From Luscinia megarhynchos (taxonomy: Eukaryota; Chordata; Aves; Passeriformes; Turdidae), in contig CM067588.1 in assembly GCA_034336665.1 (NCBI GenBank), positions 6,202,655-6,266,654 of the forward strand: DNA of 64,000 nt, read 5' to 3'. Positions within the stretch are counted from its first letter, which is position 1. Each line of letters starts with the position of its first letter. Shown here piece after piece: positions 59,392-64,000 of this stretch. The notes under the pieces were generated by a model. The model was not told the origin of the DNA. It ran no database searches and saw only the letters and a program-made list of their open reading frames with translations. The translations under genes and the position numbers were made by a program.

Positions 59392-62300
59392 CTGCAAAAC
59401 ATTCCTGCATTATTTCACCTGAATGGAGCCTGGAGTGGAGGTTAAAGGGGATGGCTGGGAGGTTTTCCCCTCAGGAATGCTTTTATTCCATCCCCACCCC
59501 ACAACATCCACACCTGCAGGCCTTCCCTGGGCACCTCCAGGGATGGAGGCTTCTCCTCCCAGGGTTTAAAAACCCTTTCCACGGGGAAATTCCTGCTGAA
59601 ATCCACCCTGAGCTCCCCTGGCCCAGCCTGAGCCGCTCCCTCTCCTCCTGTCCCTGTCCCTGGGGTGAGATCCCAAATCCCCCCCGGCTGCCCCCTCCTC
59701 AGGGAGTTGTGCAGAGCCAGAAATTCCCCCTGAGCCCCCTTTTCTCCAGGCTGAGCCCCTTCCCCACATCCCTCAGGATCCTCCAAACCCTTCCCCACAT
59801 CCCTCAGGATCCTCCAAACCCTTCTCCAGCTCCCTCAGGACTCTCCAAACCCTTCCCCACATCCCTCAGGATTCTCCAAACCTTTCCCCAGCTCCCTCAG
59901 GATTCTCCAAACCTTCCCCAGGTCCCTCAGGATCCTCCAAACCCTTCCCCAGCTCCCTCAGGACTCTCCAAACCCTTCCCCAGCTCCCTCAGGAATCTCC
60001 AAACCCTTCCCCAGCTCCCTCAGGATTCTCCAAACCCTTCCCCAGATCCCTCAGGATTCTCCAAACCCTTCCCCAGTTCCCTCAGGATCCTCCAAACCCT
60101 TCCCCAGATCCCTGAAGATTCTCCAAACCCTTCCCAGCTCCCTCAGGATCCTCCAAACCCTTCCCCAGCTTCCCTCAGGATTCTCCAAACCCTTCCCCAG
60201 CTCCCTCAGGATTTCTCCAAACCCTTCTCCAGATCCCTGAAGATTCTCCAAACCCTTCCCAGCTCCCTCAGGATTCTCCAAACCCTTCCCCAGATCCCTC
60301 AGGATTCTCCAAACCCTTCCTCGAGCTCCCTCAGGAATCTCCAAACCCTTCCCCAGCTCCCTCAGGATTCTCCAAACCCTTCCCAGCTCCCTCAGGATTC
60401 TCCAAACCCTCTCCCAGCTCCATTCCCTTCCCCAAACTGGGAGCCCAGAACTGGGCACAGCCTCGAGGTGTGACCCCAGCACAGCCCAAGCCACACCTGG
60501 ATGTGTTTTTTTGCCTGCCCCACTCTGCTCCTTTTGTATAAAAACAAGCAGCAGCTCCAGACTGGGGTGATAACTCAGAAATCCTTTATCAGTGAGGCTT
60601 TTTCCAAGAGCCTGACAGCTGCCCTTGGCTGGCAGCCCCATTTATTCCCTGGATTTCAGCCAGGGAACAGCCCAGGGAAGCTGGTGCTGTCTGTGATTCC
60701 TGCTTTTTTTCCCCTTTTCTCCAGCAGAAAAGAAAGCAAACCCTGAGCTGTGGCTGCCAAGGCTTTGTGGGCAAGACAAAGCAGGAAGAGGAGAGAGGAA
60801 GCAGCAGTAAAATAAACATTTCCTTGCATTTTGTGGAGTGCTCTGCTCTGAGGCTCGTGCTGCTCTCGCTCCCATCCCAAAGCAGGGCCTGGGGCTGGGG
60901 CTGGCTTACCTGGGGAGGGCTTGGGGTACATCCTGTGGAAAAACACCAGCAGGGCATAGAAGGTAAAGGCCAGGCACCCAAAGATCATCCCACACACCAG
61001 GAAACTGTAGCTGCCCCGATCATGGATGATCTGCAGTGGGATGGGAAATTAAAAAAAGGGATCAGCCATCACTCACGTTCCTTCGTGGATCATCAGGCTT
61101 TGCTGGCTGATAATGCTCAGGCAATGCCCAGAACTGAGGTTTTCAGTTGTGAATTCCAAATTTCCTTTGGGTTTTGCCCCCTCCTGGCTACTCACCGAGC
61201 CCACCAGCAGCTGCAGCACCATCTCTCCAATGCCAGCTCCAGTCACCAGCACGGTGGTGGCACAGCCTGCAAGGAAACAGGGCAAGGGCTGGTGGCACAG
61301 AGGTGACACAGCCACCCTGTGCTCCTTCAGAGCTTTTCACACAAAAGTCACAAATGCTCAATGCACATTCCCACTTAATGTTGAAAATGCCTCTGCAGAC
61401 CTGCAGTAGTGCAGAAAGGTGAAAATTAAAAGCATCCATCTCCTGTCACCTGCCTGTGCTGGCAGAGCTGCTGCCTCTGGCTGGAAAGGTTTTTGTTTTT
61501 CTGTCTCACTGCCCTCGAGACAGAGGAGGAGCTCAGCTCTGGGGCTTTCCAGCTCAGGTAATCTGGTGATGTTTTCAAAACCATCTCCCTCCAAAGCTCC
61601 CCAAACCTTGTTATTCACCAGCCAAACAGAGAATGTGACACTTTTCTGCCATTTTCTGTTCAAAAGCAAACCTGAACTTCCAGGCCTCCTGAGGGAAGGA
61701 GCTGAAAAAAGGGGGAAAAAAATGCACCTGGGCAAATGGCAGCTCACCTTTGTACTGCAGGATGTCCTCAGTGTAGGCCAGCATGCTGGGGAAGGTGCTG
61801 CTGAGGAACAGCCCCAGGGATGCTGTGCCCACAAACAGGAAAACCACGCTGGAGGAGAAAATCAGGAGCAGCAGGAAGGTGATGAGGACCCCAACCTGTG
61901 AGCAGCACCCACAAAAATCAGTCAGAAAAATGCTGAGTGCAACATGGCTTAGAGTTTGGTTTTAATAGGAAATAGTCTGGAAGAGAAAATATGTGTATTT
62001 TGAATAGGAAGTAGTCTGGAAGAGAAAATATGCTGGGGGGAAAAATCAGTGTTTGAGAAATCTGAATGGCCAAAAAAAAATCCATCTGGTTTTAAAGATT
62101 TTGCTCATTTTCATTCTATAATTTGGTCATTGAGTTCAATTTCATTAGGTAGAAATTTAAGGTTTTATCTGAAAAATACACTTTTAAATACAATAGTACC
62201 TTCCACAATATTTACATGTCTTAGTCACTAATAATTCTTTATTCTGCTGAGTAAGACTGAAGTCACTCTCAATAATTCCAGAATTAACTCTCAGTAACTG

Positions 62301-63384
62301 CTCAGAAAGCAGCCACAGCATTAAAGCCATTTAAACTGCATTGAAATCAACTTCCCCTCACCTCTGGTTTGGAGATGAAACCACCAAAAACTCAGGGAAA
62401 TGCCCGAGTGTTCCAGGGCAGAGGCAGCAGAGGGAGCTCTGATATTCCAGCTGGTTTTGTTTTAATGGGTTGGGCCCTGGTTGCAGCCCTGTGTGAGTGC
62501 TCAGGAGAAATTTGGATGCTAAAGAAGCCAAATCCGAGCTGGAATTTGTTCTGACGATGCTGCAGTGAGTCCTACAGTGATCCTACAACAGCTCCCAGCA
62601 CTGCACAGGGTCAGGGCCAGCCAGGTGGATTTTTACTCAGAACATCCCAAAATCTCCTCCCCACCCTGTTAGATGTGTGCATCACCAAAATACAGCCACC
62701 AAAATCGCTTCTGGTTGTGATAAATTGGAAATGAACTGCCTGCTTTGTAACAAGTGGGATTGGGATCATCCCCTCCCTGGTTCCTGCCATGTGCTTACAG
62801 ATCTTCCTTACACATCCCAAAAGGCTTCCTGCCCCTTTGCTGAGGTGTTTTATTAAATTTATTAAATTTATTCCAGCAGTCTTTGCCAGCTGCTGCAGCC
62901 CAGGCAGAGAATTTACAGCATTTTATTTGCCTTCCCTTTCCCGTGGCAATCCCAGGAATTCTTTTCCCCCTGGATGGAGGAGACACCAAGGCAATAAGAT
63001 AAATAAAATGGGCACCAGGGCTCTCCTGGTGCTTTCCCAACTCCTCACACTGAGGAGCAGGCTCAGGAAATGTTGGGCAATCAAGTTTTAAGTGGTGGCT
63101 ACCTGGAGGGCACCTTGTCCACCCTACCTGTGCAAACCAAACCCCTCCAGGTGCAGCTCCAAACCCATCCACAAAGAGGGACCAATTAAAGCAATTAACC
63201 CCATCCTTACCACGTTGATGAAGACCATGGTGGCTGGCTTCATCCTGTAGGACACAGGGATGGAGATGAGCCTGCCCAGGGTGATGAAGCCCCAGAAGAG
63301 GCTGGGCAGGTACCCGGCCACCTTGTGCACCACGGCCAGTGGCTCCTCCACGGCGTAGCTGTACACGAAGCCCGAGTACTCTCC
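59327..63384 (-). CDS. MFSD4A: MFSD4A, C-terminal five coding exons (partial gene)
   Basis: Complement join 63211-63384, 61748-61895, 61196-61266, 60910-61030, 59327-59391, giving 192 residues and TGA. The product is an orphan major-facilitator transporter related to glucose carriers, and this part spans about the last six membrane helices. Readable blocks include YSGFVYSYAVEEPL, VAGYLPSLFWGFITLGR, RMKPATMVFINV, VVFLFVGTASLGLFLSS, FPSMLAYTEDILQYKG, CATTVLVTGAGIGEMV, YSFLVCGMIFGCLAFTFY and FFHRMYP. The end, GQYQR-stop, resembles the human ECYQR terminus. All four complete introns have GT-AG ends and compatible phases. Upstream exons (about 300 residues) lie beyond the right edge. MFSD4B is the alternative, but synteny with ELK4 favours MFSD4A. 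Confidence 0.93.
59765..60425. repeat. 31-bp minisatellite (about 21 copies) in the last MFSD4A intron
   Basis: The unit joins CTCCAAACCCTTCCCCAGCT to CCCTCAGGATT. The purine strand is the MFSD4A sense strand. A 387-codon open frame over it on the plus strand is a periodicity artefact. Confidence 0.94.
60910..61030 (-). CDS. MFSD4A: MFSD4A coding exon (second from the end)
   Basis: 121 nt encoding IIHDRGSYSFLVCGM through the last helix, then FFHRMYPKPSP and one base of the next codon. Donor GTAAGC at 60909 on the minus strand. Confidence 0.93.
61196..61266 (-). CDS. MFSD4A: MFSD4A coding exon (third from the end)
   Basis: 71 nt: completes Gly, then CATTVLVTGAGIGEMVLQLLVGS. Minus-strand acceptor TTGCAG (AG at 61268-61267) and donor GTGAGT at 61195. 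The block is nearly identical to the mammalian protein. Confidence 0.93.
61748..61895 (-). CDS. MFSD4A: MFSD4A coding exon (fourth from the end)
   Basis: 148 nt. Opens VGVLITFLLLLIFSSS and runs to EDILQYK plus the first base of Gly; minus-strand donor GTGAGC at 61747. Two hydrophobic helices are evident. Confidence 0.93.
61964..62036. repeat. Small tandem duplication, about 38-bp unit
   Basis: AGTCTGGAAGAGAAAATATG occurs twice in an MFSD4A intron. Confidence 0.8.
63211..63384 (-). CDS. MFSD4A: MFSD4A coding exon (fifth from the end)
   Basis: Fifty-eight codons from GEYSGFVYSY to MVFINV. On the minus strand it lies between the acceptor CCTGCAG (AG at 63386-63385) and the donor GTAAGG (63210). 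Phase 0 at both ends. It contains the helix GYLPSLFWGFITLGRLISIP. Confidence 0.93.
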
Positions 63385-63589
63385 CTGCAGGAAAAGCCTC
63401 CCTGTCACACCCCCGGGCACTCCAGCCCCTCTGTGCCTCGGCTGTTTGTGGTGGCACCTGCTCCCAAGGGTTGGCAGAGCCACCAGCCTTCCAGAAGGAA
63501 ATGGGAGTGGGATCTGCCCACAGCCTGGGATGCTGGATCTCCACAGCCTGGGATGCTGATTCTCTGGGATACCAGCTGCCCACAGCCCC

Positions 63590-64000
63590 CAAATCCTGGC
63601 TCTCCACACCCCAAAATCTCAGCTCTCCACAGCCCCAAAATCCTGGGCTCCCTACACCCCAAAATCCTGGATCTCCACACTCTGGGATCCCAGCTCTCCA
63701 CACCCCAAAATCGCAGCTTTCCACACCCCCAAATCATGGCTCTACACACTCCAGAATCCTGGCTCTCCACACCCCAAATCCTGGCTCTCCACACCCCAGA
63801 ATTCTGGGCTCCCTACACCCCAAAACCCTGGCTCTCCACACTCTGGGATCCCAGCTCTCCACACCTCAAAATCCTGGGCTCTCCACAGCCCAAAATCGCA
63901 GCTCTCCACAGCCCCAAATCCTGGCTCTCCACACTCTGGGATCCCAGCTCTCCACAGCCCCAAATCCTGGCTCTCCACACTCTGGGATCCCAGCTCTCCA
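63590..64000. repeat. About 22-23-bp minisatellite running off the right edge
   Basis: About 18 units of CCCAAAATCCTGGCTCTCCA with CAC or CAGC joints and a variant block CTCTGGGATCCCAG. It lies in the MFSD4A intron just upstream (in gene sense) of the exon at 63384. Confidence 0.93.

Noticed and set aside
59310..60473. 387-codon plus-strand open frame rich in Pro, Ser, Leu
   Set aside because: It runs over the 31-bp array and over the antisense of the last MFSD4A exon; the peptide is a three-phase cycle caused by repeat period, not a protein family.

Overview
The window looks like a bird nuclear genome, probably a songbird and probably a microchromosome. The evidence is vertebrate genes with GT-AG introns, CR1 LINE 3' ends as the only clear interspersed repeats, GC-rich stretches, and a very high load of minisatellites. 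The species itself cannot be read from the sequence.

Three genes were rebuilt exon by exon. SLC45A3 (prostein, an MFS sugar/proton-type transporter) lies on the + strand: four coding exons from 16605 to 22945 give 560 codons, and a candidate non-coding first exon sits in a CpG-rich block near 430-780. ELK4 (SAP-1, an ETS ternary complex factor) is also on the + strand: a CpG-island promoter and non-coding exon 1 end at 36856, four coding exons between 44406 and 49637 give 451 codons, and a long 3' UTR probably ends near 57.1 kb. MFSD4A lies on the - strand and enters from the right edge: its last five coding exons (63384 down to 59327) give the C-terminal 192 residues. The order and orientation SLC45A3 > ELK4 > < MFSD4A match the human 1q32.1 block as I recall it, which supports all three names.

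Layout: 1-0.8 kb, GC-rich minisatellite and candidate SLC45A3 exon 1. 0.8-16.4 kb, SLC45A3 intron 1, holding many tandem arrays, a nested set of duplications (7.0-8.8 kb), an inverted duplication (9.5/12.3 kb) and a CR1 remnant. 16.4-25.1 kb, SLC45A3 coding exons and 3' UTR, with an LTR-like insertion and arrays in the introns and just after the stop. 25.1-36.2 kb, an intergenic interval with no recognisable gene but a GC-box tandem array, a CpG-rich zone and several purine- or pyrimidine-rich arrays. 36.2-57.1 kb, ELK4. 57.1-58.3 kb, a short gap between convergent 3' ends. 58.3-64 kb, the 3' part of MFSD4A.

Roughly one fifth of the window is tandem repeat (my estimate by eye), in about 30 unrelated arrays with units of mostly 20-64 bp. 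Most long open frames lie in these arrays and are artefacts of repeat periodicity. I found no convincing new protein-coding system. The most interesting material is the repeat biology, the inverted and direct duplications, a possible orphan promoter at 26-28 kb, and upstream-ORF and 3'-end features of the known genes.
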